Positions 57,184-64,000 of a DNA stretch of 64,000 bases are shown piece after piece. The translations under genes and the position numbers were made by a program. The stretch spans positions 3,100,001-3,164,000 of the forward strand of contig NZ_AP027364.1 of assembly GCF_030295975.1 (NCBI RefSeq), given 5' to 3'. Numbering within the stretch: the first letter of the stretch is position 1; each line of letters starts with the position of its first letter. Source of the stretch: Thalassotalea atypica (GTDB lineage Bacteria; Pseudomonadota; Gammaproteobacteria; Enterobacterales; Alteromonadaceae). Under the pieces are notes generated by a model that searched no databases, was not told the DNA's origin, and saw only the letters and a list, made by a program, of their open reading frames with translations.

Positions 57184-59109
57184 TTACTTATCGTCTTTAA
57201 CTTCTTCGAACTCAGCGTCAACTACGTCATCGCCGCCAGCTGGAGCTGCGTCAGCTTCAGGAGCTGCGCCTTCTGGAGCGCCTTGAGCTTGTGCTTTCGC
57301 TTGAGCAATTTCCATTAACTTAGAAGACGCTTCGATAACCGCTTGTGATTTAGCATCGATTTCTTCTTTGCTATCACCTTTAATCGCTGTTTCAAGCTCA
57401 GTTAATGCCGCTTCGATTTTCTCTTTATCTTCAGCAGGTAAGTCATCACCTGCTTCAGTAATTTGAGTGCGAGTAGCGTGAACCATGCCGTCAGCTTGGT
57501 TACGTGCTGTTACTAATTCTTCGAACTTAGCATCTGCGTCAGCATTTGCTTCAGCATCACGTACCATTTGCTCTACTTCATCATCAGATAAGCCTGAAGA
57601 AGCTTTGATTGTTATCTTCTGCTCTTTGCCAGTGTTCTTGTCTTTTGCCGACACATGTAAAATACCATCAGCATCGATATCAAAAGTTACTTCGATTTGT
57701 GGTGTACCACGAGGAGCAGCATCAATACCTTCTAGGTTGAATTGACCTAAAGATTTGTTAGCAGACGCTTGTTTACGCTCACCTTGGATTACATGAACAG
57801 TCACTGCCGCTTGGTTATCTTCTGCAGTAGAGAACGTTTGTGATTGCTTCGTCGGAATCGTCGTGTTTTTGTCGATAACTTTCGTCATCACACCGCCCAT
57901 TGTCTCGATACCTAGAGATAATGGCGTTACATCAAGAAGTAATACGTCAGTAACATCGCCAGAAAGAACACCTGCTTGTACCGCTGCGCCAGAAGCTACA
58001 GCTTCATCAGGGTTAACGTCTTTACGTGGCTCTTTACCGAAGAAGTCAGTTACAGTTTTTTGCACTAATGGCATACGAGTTTGACCACCTACTAAGATGA
58101 CGTCATTCACGTCACTTGTAGATAAGCCAGCATCTGCTAATGCTGTTTTTAATGGCTCTAATGTTGCTTTAACCATATCTTCAACTAGAGACTCTAACTT
58201 CGCACGCGTCACTTTAATGTTCATGTGCTTAGGACCTGATGCATCAGCGGTGATGTAAGGTAAGTTAACATCTGTTTGTTGCGCTGAAGAAAGCTCACAT
58301 TTTGCTTTTTCTGCTGCTTCTTTAAGACGCTGCATAGCCAATGGATCTTTTGTTAAGTCCATGCCTGAGTCTTTCTTAAATTCATCTACGAGGTAGTTGA
58401 TTAAGCGGTTATCGAAATCTTCACCACCTAAGTGAGTGTCACCGTTAGTCGCTAATACTTCAAATGTGTGCTCGCCATCCATTTCGTCAATTTCAATAAT
58501 TGAAATATCGAATGTACCACCACCTAAGTCATATACAGCAACAACTTTGTCGCCTTGAGCTTTGTCCATACCATATGCTAATGCAGCAGCAGTAGGCTCA
58601 TTGATAATACGTTTAACATCAAGACCAGCGATACGACCAGCATCTTTAGTTGCTTGACGTTGTGAATCGTTAAAGTAAGCAGGAACGGTAATAACAGCTT
58701 CTGTTACTTCTTCACCTAAGAAGTCTTCAGCGGTTTTTTTCATTTTTGCTAATACTTCAGCAGAAACTTGTGGTGGCGCCATTTTCTCGCCTTTAGCTTC
58801 TACCCATGCATCGCCGTTATCAGCTTTTTTAATACCAAATGGCATAATGCTAATATCACGTTGCACTTCTTTGTCTTCAAAACGACGACCAATTAAGCGC
58901 TTAATCGCGAATAAAGTGTTAGTAGGGTTTGTTACAGACTGACGCTTAGCAGGTTGACCAACTAACGTTTCACCTTCTTCAGTGTATGCAATGATTGAAG
59001 GGGTTGTACGATCACCCTCGGCGTTTTCGATAACACGAACGCTATCACCATCTAGTACAGCTACACATGAGTTAGTTGTTCCTAGGTCAATACCAATAAT
59101 TTTGCCCAT
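57184..59109 (-). CDS. dnaK: chaperone DnaK (Hsp70)
   Basis: ATP-driven Hsp70. The 641-residue protein starts [18 protein letters not shown] and shows the ATPase signatures [15 protein letters not shown] and [14 protein letters not shown], the linker [16 protein letters not shown] and a Gly/Ala-rich tail ending in [13 protein letters not shown]. The ATG at 59109 has GGAGAT before it; an in-frame ATG at 59139 adds ten residues and is unlikely. A sigma-32 promoter lies about 50-75 nt upstream. Confidence 0.98.
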   Translation of the reverse strand: MGKIIGIDLGTTNSCVAVLDGDSVRVIENAEGDRTTPSIIAYTEEGETLVGQPAKRQSVTNPTNTLFAIKRLIGRRFEDKEVQRDISIMPFGIKKADNGDAWVEAKGEKMAPPQVSAEVLAKMKKTAEDFLGEEVTEAVITVPAYFNDSQRQATKDAGRIAGLDVKRIINEPTAAALAYGMDKAQGDKVVAVYDLGGGTFDISIIEIDEMDGEHTFEVLATNGDTHLGGEDFDNRLINYLVDEFKKDSGMDLTKDPLAMQRLKEAAEKAKCELSSAQQTDVNLPYITADASGPKHMNIKVTRAKLESLVEDMVKATLEPLKTALADAGLSTSDVNDVILVGGQTRMPLVQKTVTDFFGKEPRKDVNPDEAVASGAAVQAGVLSGDVTDVLLLDVTPLSLGIETMGGVMTKVIDKNTTIPTKQSQTFSTAEDNQAAVTVHVIQGERKQASANKSLGQFNLEGIDAAPRGTPQIEVTFDIDADGILHVSAKDKNTGKEQKITIKASSGLSDDEVEQMVRDAEANADADAKFEELVTARNQADGMVHATRTQITEAGDDLPAEDKEKIEAALTELETAIKGDSKEEIDAKSQAVIEASSKLMEIAQAKAQAQGAPEGAAPEADAAPAGGDDVVDAEFEEVKDDK

Positions 59110-59158
59110 CTTAGGATCTCCGAATTCTTTAAAATACAATTTTCTTAGTTGAAATGAT

Positions 59159-59187
59159 TAGTGGGGTCAGTAAAAAACGTTTTCAAT
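59159..59187 (-). promoter_or_regulatory. sigma-32 promoter of dnaK
   Basis: On the minus strand TTGAAA, 14-nt spacer, CCCCAC-TAA. The -35 is consensus and the -10 has one change from CCCCAT. Located about 50 nt before the dnaK ATG. Confidence 0.75.
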
Positions 59188-59493
59188 AGATCAGCACAAA
59201 AAAAATCACATATTTGCAAAATTTTCACCAAAACTAGCGATAATTACACATTATCCATTCACAAAGACATATTATGATGAGTTCAACTAGGTTTCTCGTC
59301 ATTGCACAAGAGCTAAACCGAAGTCCACAATGCAATCGAAAAAACGACGAGCGAATAGTAAGTCGACATGGTTATAATAAGGTCTTACTTGGAATTAGCC
59401 ATATATGCCTAATTTTATGCGCGCTCTAATTTTGGTATTTGTTTGTCCCTTTGTATTTATACCAATGGCTATTTTACTTAGACGAAGTAACAT
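59188..59493. other. intergenic region between grpE and dnaK
   Basis: About 305 bp without a supported gene. A 51-codon plus-strand frame begins at 59274 (ATG-ATG) but has no ribosome-binding site and no recognisable product. The sigma-32 promoter of dnaK lies just outside on the dnaK side. Confidence 0.4.
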
Positions 59494-59523
59494 TAAAAAA
59501 GCCAGAACGATGTCTGGCTTTTA
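59494..59523 (-). terminator. grpE terminator
   Basis: AAAAGCCAGA / TCTGGCTTTT 10-bp stem with a 6-nt loop and T-run on the minus strand, 22 nt after grpE. It shows grpE and dnaK are separate transcripts. Confidence 0.88.
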
Positions 59524-59544
59524 ATTTCAATTTCGGGAGTTGCT

Positions 59545-60168
59545 TTATGCAGAAGTATCAACTGCTGGTGCTGCCTTTGAAACCATCACCATCGCAGGAC
59601 GAATTAAACGGCCATTTAACTCATAACCTTTTTGCATAACTGCAATAACTGTATTCGGTGCGACACCGTCTACTTCTTGCATTGACATCGCCTGATGTAA
59701 CTCAGGATTGAAAGGTTGATCTTGAGGATCAACTGCTTTAATCGCGAATTTTTCTAAAGAAGCCAGCAAACCTTGGTAGGTAAGCTCTATTCCTTCAATA
59801 ATACCTTTATTTTTTTCATCTTCTTTATCAATATTTTGCAAAGCACGTTCAAGGTTATCAACGGTTGTTAACATTTCACCTGCAAATTTTTCCAAAGCGA
59901 ATTTACGCGCTTTTTCAACGTCTTGGGCACTGCGTCGACGAATGTTATCAACTTCTGCTTTCGCACGAATAACGGAGTCTTTTTGATCTGCGACTGTCGA
60001 TTGTGCTGCTGCCAACGCTAGTTCTAGCTCATTGATTTTTTCTTGATCTTCGCTGATCGCTTCATGTGCATGTTCATGCTGCTCTTCAACTTGCTCTTCA
60101 GCTTGTGCAATAATTTCTTCTGCTGCAATCTCTTCTGCAGACTTATTTTCGTTAGACTCAGTTGTCAT
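59545..60168 (-). CDS. grpE: nucleotide exchange factor GrpE
   Basis: Releases ADP from DnaK. The 207-residue protein has an acidic, His/Glu-rich disordered N-terminus (to about 45), a long coiled coil and the C-terminal beta domain with the signature [20 protein letters not shown], ending ...[18 protein letters not shown]. It has its own sigma-32 promoter and terminator and is divergent from nadK, the E. coli-like arrangement. Confidence 0.96.
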   Translation of the reverse strand: MTTESNENKSAEEIAAEEIIAQAEEQVEEQHEHAHEAISEDQEKINELELALAAAQSTVADQKDSVIRAKAEVDNIRRRSAQDVEKARKFALEKFAGEMLTTVDNLERALQNIDKEDEKNKGIIEGIELTYQGLLASLEKFAIKAVDPQDQPFNPELHQAMSMQEVDGVAPNTVIAVMQKGYELNGRLIRPAMVMVSKAAPAVDTSA

Positions 60169-60201
60169 CTAAAACTCCAAGATAAATCCTAATTGGGGTA
60201 A

Positions 60202-60229
60202 TTATGGGGATTCCCTTTCGGGTTTCAAG
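60202..60229 (-). promoter_or_regulatory. sigma-32 promoter of grpE
   Basis: On the minus strand CTTGAAA, 13-nt spacer, CCCCATAAT: a full match to the RpoH consensus. It lies about 35 nt before the grpE ATG. This is the best of the three heat-shock promoters in the window. Confidence 0.9.
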
Positions 60230-60328
60230 CATGAATTGATAAGAATTAAGAAAAAGTCATCTTTACATCTCTAACAAATAGAGGGAAACTGCCGATATAT
60301 TGATGATAGGTAATGAATTTTCAGCTCT

Positions 60329-61210
60329 ATGACTCAACTCTATAAAACGATCGGGTTAATCGGTAAACCAAACCACGTAGGCGCTACAGCGACCATAACG
60401 GCGGTACATAACTATTTAATTGAACGCGGCCATAAAGTTCTTGTGGAACGCTCAGTCGCTAAATTTATCGACATTGACGCTATTGAGATTGAAGCACTAA
60501 CAGATATTGGTGTAAAAGCCGATCTTGCAATCGTTGTTGGCGGTGACGGTTATATGCTTGGCGCAGCACGAGTGCTATCAGGCTATAACATTGGAGTTAT
60601 AGGCGTTAATAGAGGCAATTTAGGCTTTTTGACTGATTTGTCACCCAATGAAGTTATTCCTCCACTTGAAGAAATTCTCGATGGTAAATCAAGATCTGAG
60701 CAGCGATTTATCATCGAAGCAGAAGTCTACCGTCATGGTAAACTCAAAAGTTCAAACAGTGCCGTTAATGAAGCCGTATTGCATGCGGGTAAAGTCGCTA
60801 ACATGATTGAGTTCGAAGTATATATTGATGGTTCATTCATGTTTAGTCAGCGCTCTGACGGTTTAATAGTATCTACACCAACTGGCTCAACCGCATATTC
60901 AATGTCGGCAGGTGGTCCTATATTGACCCCCAACCTAAATGCCTTGTCTTTAGTACCAATGTTCCCACATACACTAACGTCTCGCCCTATCGTGGTCGAC
61001 GGTGACAGTGAAATTAAACTTATTCTCGCCAATGAGAACTACGAAAATTTACAAGTCAGTTGTGATGGCCATGTAATTTTAGCTGTAATGCCCGGTGATG
61101 AAGTTATTATCAAGAAAAGCCCTACCACGTTAAGACTAATACATCCGTTAGACCATGATTATTTCAACGTTTTGCGTTCAAAACTTAGCTGGGGCAACAA
61201 GCTTTACTAG
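60329..61210 (+). CDS. nadK: NAD kinase
   Basis: Phosphorylates NAD to NADP. The 293-residue protein (E. coli 292) has the [13 protein letters not shown] kinase loop, [12 protein letters not shown], the [19 protein letters not shown] substrate block and the closing [15 protein letters not shown]. It is divergent from grpE with 160 bp between and followed by recN, which has its own SOS-controlled promoter. Confidence 0.97.
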   Translation: MTQLYKTIGLIGKPNHVGATATITAVHNYLIERGHKVLVERSVAKFIDIDAIEIEALTDIGVKADLAIVVGGDGYMLGAARVLSGYNIGVIGVNRGNLGFLTDLSPNEVIPPLEEILDGKSRSEQRFIIEAEVYRHGKLKSSNSAVNEAVLHAGKVANMIEFEVYIDGSFMFSQRSDGLIVSTPTGSTAYSMSAGGPILTPNLNALSLVPMFPHTLTSRPIVVDGDSEIKLILANENYENLQVSCDGHVILAVMPGDEVIIKKSPTTLRLIHPLDHDYFNVLRSKLSWGNKLY

Positions 61211-61259
61211 AACGTAATGCCCAACGTTGTATAAAAAAACCACTTGCGAACAAAATAAT

Positions 61260-61279
61260 TACTGTTAATCTATACAGTA
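61260..61279 (+). promoter_or_regulatory. LexA (SOS) box of recN
   Basis: TACTGTTAATCTATACAGTA: a complete CTGT-N8-ACAG core with the flanking TA of the SOS consensus, ending 24 nt before the recN ATG. It overlaps a probable promoter (TTGCGA, 16-bp spacer, TAATCT), so LexA bound here would block transcription. Confidence 0.92.
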
Positions 61280-61302
61280 ATTATTTTGCAGTGAGTGATC
61301 TT

Positions 61303-62967
61303 ATGCTTCTACAGTTAACCATTCAGAACTTTGCTATTGTGCGTGCGCTAGATATCGATTGGCAGCAAGGCATGACAACTATTACCGGGGAAACTGGGGC
61401 AGGAAAATCAATAGCGATAGACGCGTTGGGCTTATGCCTTGGTGATCGTGCAACCACTAACGTGGTTAGACCAAATACTAGCAAAGCCAACTTAGCAGCA
61501 ACATTTGATGTCACCAACAATCAACTCGCCTCCACATGGCTAAAAGCTCACGAATTAGATGCTGAGGATGAATGTATTTTACGACGAGTCATTTCTTCTG
61601 AAGGCCGTTCAAAAGCCTATATTAATGGTTCTCAAGTACCTTTAGCTCAGCTCAAAGAAATAGGCCAGTTACTCATTAACATACATGGCCAACATGATCA
61701 CCAGTTAATCGTTAAGGCTAACGAACAGCGTAAAATATTAGATGCCTACGCTAATCACCCACAGTTATTAGAAGATGTTAAACATTATTTTCATCAATGG
61801 CGTATACAAGTGTCAGAACTCGAGACCTTAGAAAAAAGCAAACAACAACGAGAAGCAAAAAAACAGTTACTTCAGTACCAAGTAAACGAGCTTAACGAGT
61901 TTTCATTGCAACCCGATGAATTTGAATCAATAGAAACAGAATACAAACGACAAAGCCATGCCCAACACATTTTGTCTGAAACGCTTTCTACTGTGCAAAC
62001 TCTGTCAGAAAACGATCAATTTAATTTGGTAGACCAATTACAGCGGAGCCATGAGAGCATTAATTCACTGGCAGAATTCGATCCAGAATTAAACAACATT
62101 GCTACTTTATTAAATGAATCACTTATTCAGCTTGAAGAAGCCAGTCTCGATTTAAGGCACTATCACGAAAAGTTAGAACTTGATCCTGAAGCATTTGCTC
62201 ATCTCGAAGAACGCTACTCCATAGCGGTGCAACTTGCGAAGAAGCATCAAGTGGCGCCTGAACATCTTGTTGATTTTCATATGAGGCTTTGCAAAGAATT
62301 AGAAGGTATTTCCGGCGATGAATCACGCTTATCATTGCTAACGGAGAATATTGAACAAAGCAAAGCATCATATAATGACGCATGTAAATTGTTAACTCAA
62401 TCGAGACGAAATGCCGCAAGCGATATCAGCAAAAGAATCACCCTCAGTATGCAAGAACTAAATATGCCTCATGGCCAATTCGATGTTGCTGTCGAAGAAG
62501 ATTCAGCAAAAACACTCTCACTCAACGGCGCAGACACCGTATGTTTTAACGTGAGTATCAATCCTGGCCAAGCACTCGAAGCAATGCATAAAGTGGCTTC
62601 AGGCGGTGAATTGTCTAGGATTAGCCTTGCCATGCAAGTAATATTGGCCGATAAAATAGTTTCTCCAACTTTGATATTTGATGAAGTCGATGTAGGCATT
62701 AGCGGACCAACTGCCTCAATGGTGGGTGCAAAACTACAAATGCTAGCAAAAAACACTCAAGTTATTTGTGTCACCCACCTGCCTCAAGTAGCGTGTAAAG
62801 GTCATCAACAAATGTTTGTTGCTAAGTTAACCGATGGCGAACACACCGAAACAAGTGTTACGGAACTAAGTGAAGGCGCGCGCATCAAAGAAATTGCACG
62901 TCTGCTTGCTGGCGATAAAATCACTGAAAACAGCTTAGCTAATGCGCAAGAATTATTGGCAAGCTGA
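61303..62967 (+). CDS. recN: DNA repair protein RecN
   Basis: SMC-like ATPase in double-strand-break repair. The 554-residue protein (E. coli 553) starts MLLQLTIQNFAIVRALDI, has Walker A TGETGAGKSIAIDAL, long coiled-coil arms in the middle, the ABC signature VASGGELSRISLA and Walker B LIFDEVDVGISG. The ATG at 61303 is the family start; a GTG 12 bp upstream is in frame. The LexA box in front makes it SOS-inducible. bamE follows. Confidence 0.97.
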   Translation: MLLQLTIQNFAIVRALDIDWQQGMTTITGETGAGKSIAIDALGLCLGDRATTNVVRPNTSKANLAATFDVTNNQLASTWLKAHELDAEDECILRRVISSEGRSKAYINGSQVPLAQLKEIGQLLINIHGQHDHQLIVKANEQRKILDAYANHPQLLEDVKHYFHQWRIQVSELETLEKSKQQREAKKQLLQYQVNELNEFSLQPDEFESIETEYKRQSHAQHILSETLSTVQTLSENDQFNLVDQLQRSHESINSLAEFDPELNNIATLLNESLIQLEEASLDLRHYHEKLELDPEAFAHLEERYSIAVQLAKKHQVAPEHLVDFHMRLCKELEGISGDESRLSLLTENIEQSKASYNDACKLLTQSRRNAASDISKRITLSMQELNMPHGQFDVAVEEDSAKTLSLNGADTVCFNVSINPGQALEAMHKVASGGELSRISLAMQVILADKIVSPTLIFDEVDVGISGPTASMVGAKLQMLAKNTQVICVTHLPQVACKGHQQMFVAKLTDGEHTETSVTELSEGARIKEIARLLAGDKITENSLANAQELLAS

Positions 62968-63069
62968 GGCACTAATAATTAGATATAAATTAAATTGCAC
63001 TTTTTTTTGTATCTCACGCTCGGCTTGGTTATTATCCCTGTTCACATGTTGTAGGAAGATTAATTTTAA

Positions 63070-63417
63070 ATGTTACATAGAAGTTTAATACTCGCTTTAG
63101 CGTTAAGTGTTTCAGCGTGTTCAAGCTGGGTTTATCGCATCGACATACCCCAAGGCAACTATCTTGAACAAAAAGATATTGAAAAATTGCAAGTAGGGAT
63201 GACCAAGGAGCAAGTAAAGTATGTACTAGGTAGCCCTGTCGTTATCGACTCTTTTGAAAACAACATATGGCACTATGTGTATCAGTTTAAGTCGGGACGT
63301 AATGAAAAATTTAATGCACGTAAGGATTTTGTTGTTCGATTTAAAGATAACTTATTGGTGTCAGCCGAAGGTGATTTTGAGCTGTCAGAGAATTTTAATA
63401 CACCTTACGAAAATTAA
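63070..63417 (+). CDS. bamE: outer-membrane assembly lipoprotein BamE
   Basis: Small lipoprotein of the Bam complex that inserts beta-barrels in the outer membrane. The 115-residue precursor has a signal peptide with lipobox VSAC (Cys17), then the BamE/SmpA domain with the QGNYLEQKDIEKLQVGMTKEQ motif, VKYVLGSPVVIDSF and WHYVYQF. It follows recN by about 100 bp, the normal neighbour in gammaproteobacteria. Confidence 0.95.
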   Translation: MLHRSLILALALSVSACSSWVYRIDIPQGNYLEQKDIEKLQVGMTKEQVKYVLGSPVVIDSFENNIWHYVYQFKSGRNEKFNARKDFVVRFKDNLLVSAEGDFELSENFNTPYEN

Positions 63418-63435
63418 TTTTTAGTATCGTTGTTT

Positions 63436-63467
63436 GTCCTGAAGTAAGTGTCGATTTACTTCAGGAC
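63436..63467. terminator. hairpin between bamE and the HDOD gene
   Basis: GTCCTGAAGTAA / TTACTTCAGGAC, a perfect 12-bp inverted repeat with an 8-nt loop between convergent genes. The flanking T-runs are poor (TACGTTATTT), but the stem is strong. Confidence 0.65.
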
Positions 63468-63498
63468 TACGTTATTTAGATTAGTTAATAAGAGCTAA

Positions 63499-64000
63499 TT
63501 AACTAAACATCGTTCTTGCACTCTCATAAATGCTCTTGAATTCATCTGAATCCATAAAACTTTCACTTTCAATCACCCCTTTAGAAACAAAACTTCTTAA
63601 CAAGGCTTCTTGCGTTGCAGGATTTTTGAAGACTCCGTGATAAATAGCACCAGCTCGAATGAAATCCAAGTAATGTGCCTCGCTTGGCAATACCGTTAAA
63701 TCACTCCACTGCCTTACTATTTCAGTAAATTCGTTGGAAAGCCCCCAAGCAATTGTCACTTCAGCGCCTATTTGATTTGCTAACTTAATGATTGCTTGTT
63801 GAAGAAAGGAAGGATTGGCAAACACATCTGGGTGTTGCTCTGCCTCTGTTAATATAGGCAAAATACCGATATTGTGGACCAAGGCAGCCAATGTTAACGT
63901 ATCTAATGCTAACGGAGAGTGTTTATTTTTTTGTAAATAGCAAGTCATTAAAGCTATTGCAACTGAAGAAACGTCTACCGTTTTTTGCCAAGACTTTTTC
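63499..64000 (-). CDS. HDOD-domain protein, C-terminal part (truncated by window edge)
   Basis: The frame is open from its stop at 63499 to the window end, so the true start lies outside. The visible 167 or so residues contain an HDOD-type domain: SWQKTVDVSSVAIALMTCYL, LDTLTLAALVHNIGILPIL and FLQQAIIKLANQIGAEVTIAW with GLSNEFTEIVRQW. HDOD proteins are signalling relatives of HD phosphohydrolases without the full metal site; the HD pair here reads His-Asn. Function and partner are unknown. Confidence 0.8.
   Translation of the reverse strand, partial: KKSWQKTVDVSSVAIALMTCYLQKNKHSPLALDTLTLAALVHNIGILPILTEAEQHPDVFANPSFLQQAIIKLANQIGAEVTIAWGLSNEFTEIVRQWSDLTVLPSEAHYLDFIRAGAIYHGVFKNPATQEALLRSFVSKGVIESESFMDSDEFKSIYESARTMFS

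Noticed and set aside
59274-59430. Plus-strand 51-codon frame between grpE and dnaK
   Set aside because: No ribosome-binding site, no family match and placed antisense in a heat-shock promoter region.

Overview
The window is an AT-rich stretch of core chromosome from a marine-type gammaproteobacterium, most likely of the order Alteromonadales (a Colwelliaceae/Thalassotalea-like organism is my best guess; the genus is not provable from this sequence alone). The guess rests on the tig-clpP-clpX-lon-hupB-ppiD and grpE-dnaK-dnaJ / nadK-recN-bamE blocks, the pdxB-asd-fimV-truA-accD-folC-dedD-cvpA-purF run, the epmC-yfcL / mnmC / fabB neighbourhood, a long-form isocitrate lyase and a large acidic FimV. 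I see no rRNA genes, insertion sequences, prophage, CRISPR arrays or defence systems.

Layout. 1-5 kb: a truncated chemoreceptor gene, a DUF2897 mini-protein, an unknown membrane protein, ppiC, a beta-carbonic anhydrase and a full chemoreceptor. 5-10.5 kb: the glyoxylate shunt, with aceA and a LysR regulator divergent and glcB (malate synthase G) downstream. 10.8-20 kb: an unknown exported protein, then the protein quality-control block (tig, clpP, clpX, lon, hupB, ppiD, all minus strand). 20.4-20.8 kb: a four-gene tRNA operon (Pro-Arg-His-Pro) with a promoter typical of stringently controlled stable RNA. 21-28 kb: folD, cysS, ppiB-lpxH, a DUF885 lipoprotein and miaE. 28-35 kb is the most accessory-looking part: a possible orphan structured RNA, a chemoreceptor, a small PstS-like protein, a porin, a Crp/Fnr-type regulator, a STAS-like protein, an unknown 91-residue protein and a Yip1-family membrane protein. 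35-48.5 kb: purine (purF), folate (folC), fatty-acid (accD, fabB), tRNA-modification (truA), asd, pdxB and polar-pole (fimV) genes. 48.6-56 kb: mnmC, yfcL, an AcoX-like NAD-kinase-family protein, epmC, nhaA, an Lrp-family regulator and an unknown exported protein. 56-64 kb: dnaJ, dnaK, grpE, nadK, recN, bamE and a truncated HDOD gene.

Regulation readable in the DNA: sigma-32 type promoters before lon, dnaK and grpE tie the folding and proteolysis genes to heat shock; a near-consensus LexA box precedes recN; a near-perfect 18-bp palindrome of the FabR type lies between fabB and mnmC; the tRNA operon has a 17-bp-spaced promoter with a GC-rich discriminator; and the clpP promoter is built into the tig terminator so that its own transcripts should escape the hairpin. 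Most convergent gene pairs share bidirectional hairpin terminators.

Nothing here is a clearly new multi-gene system. The items most worth a second look are the nine-copy 93-bp tandem repeat in fimV, the porin/PstS-like/chemoreceptor cluster with its Crp/Fnr-like neighbour, the candidate plus-strand RNA at about 28.2 kb, the palindromic element between dnaK and dnaJ, and the AcoX-like gene placed between epmC and yfcL.
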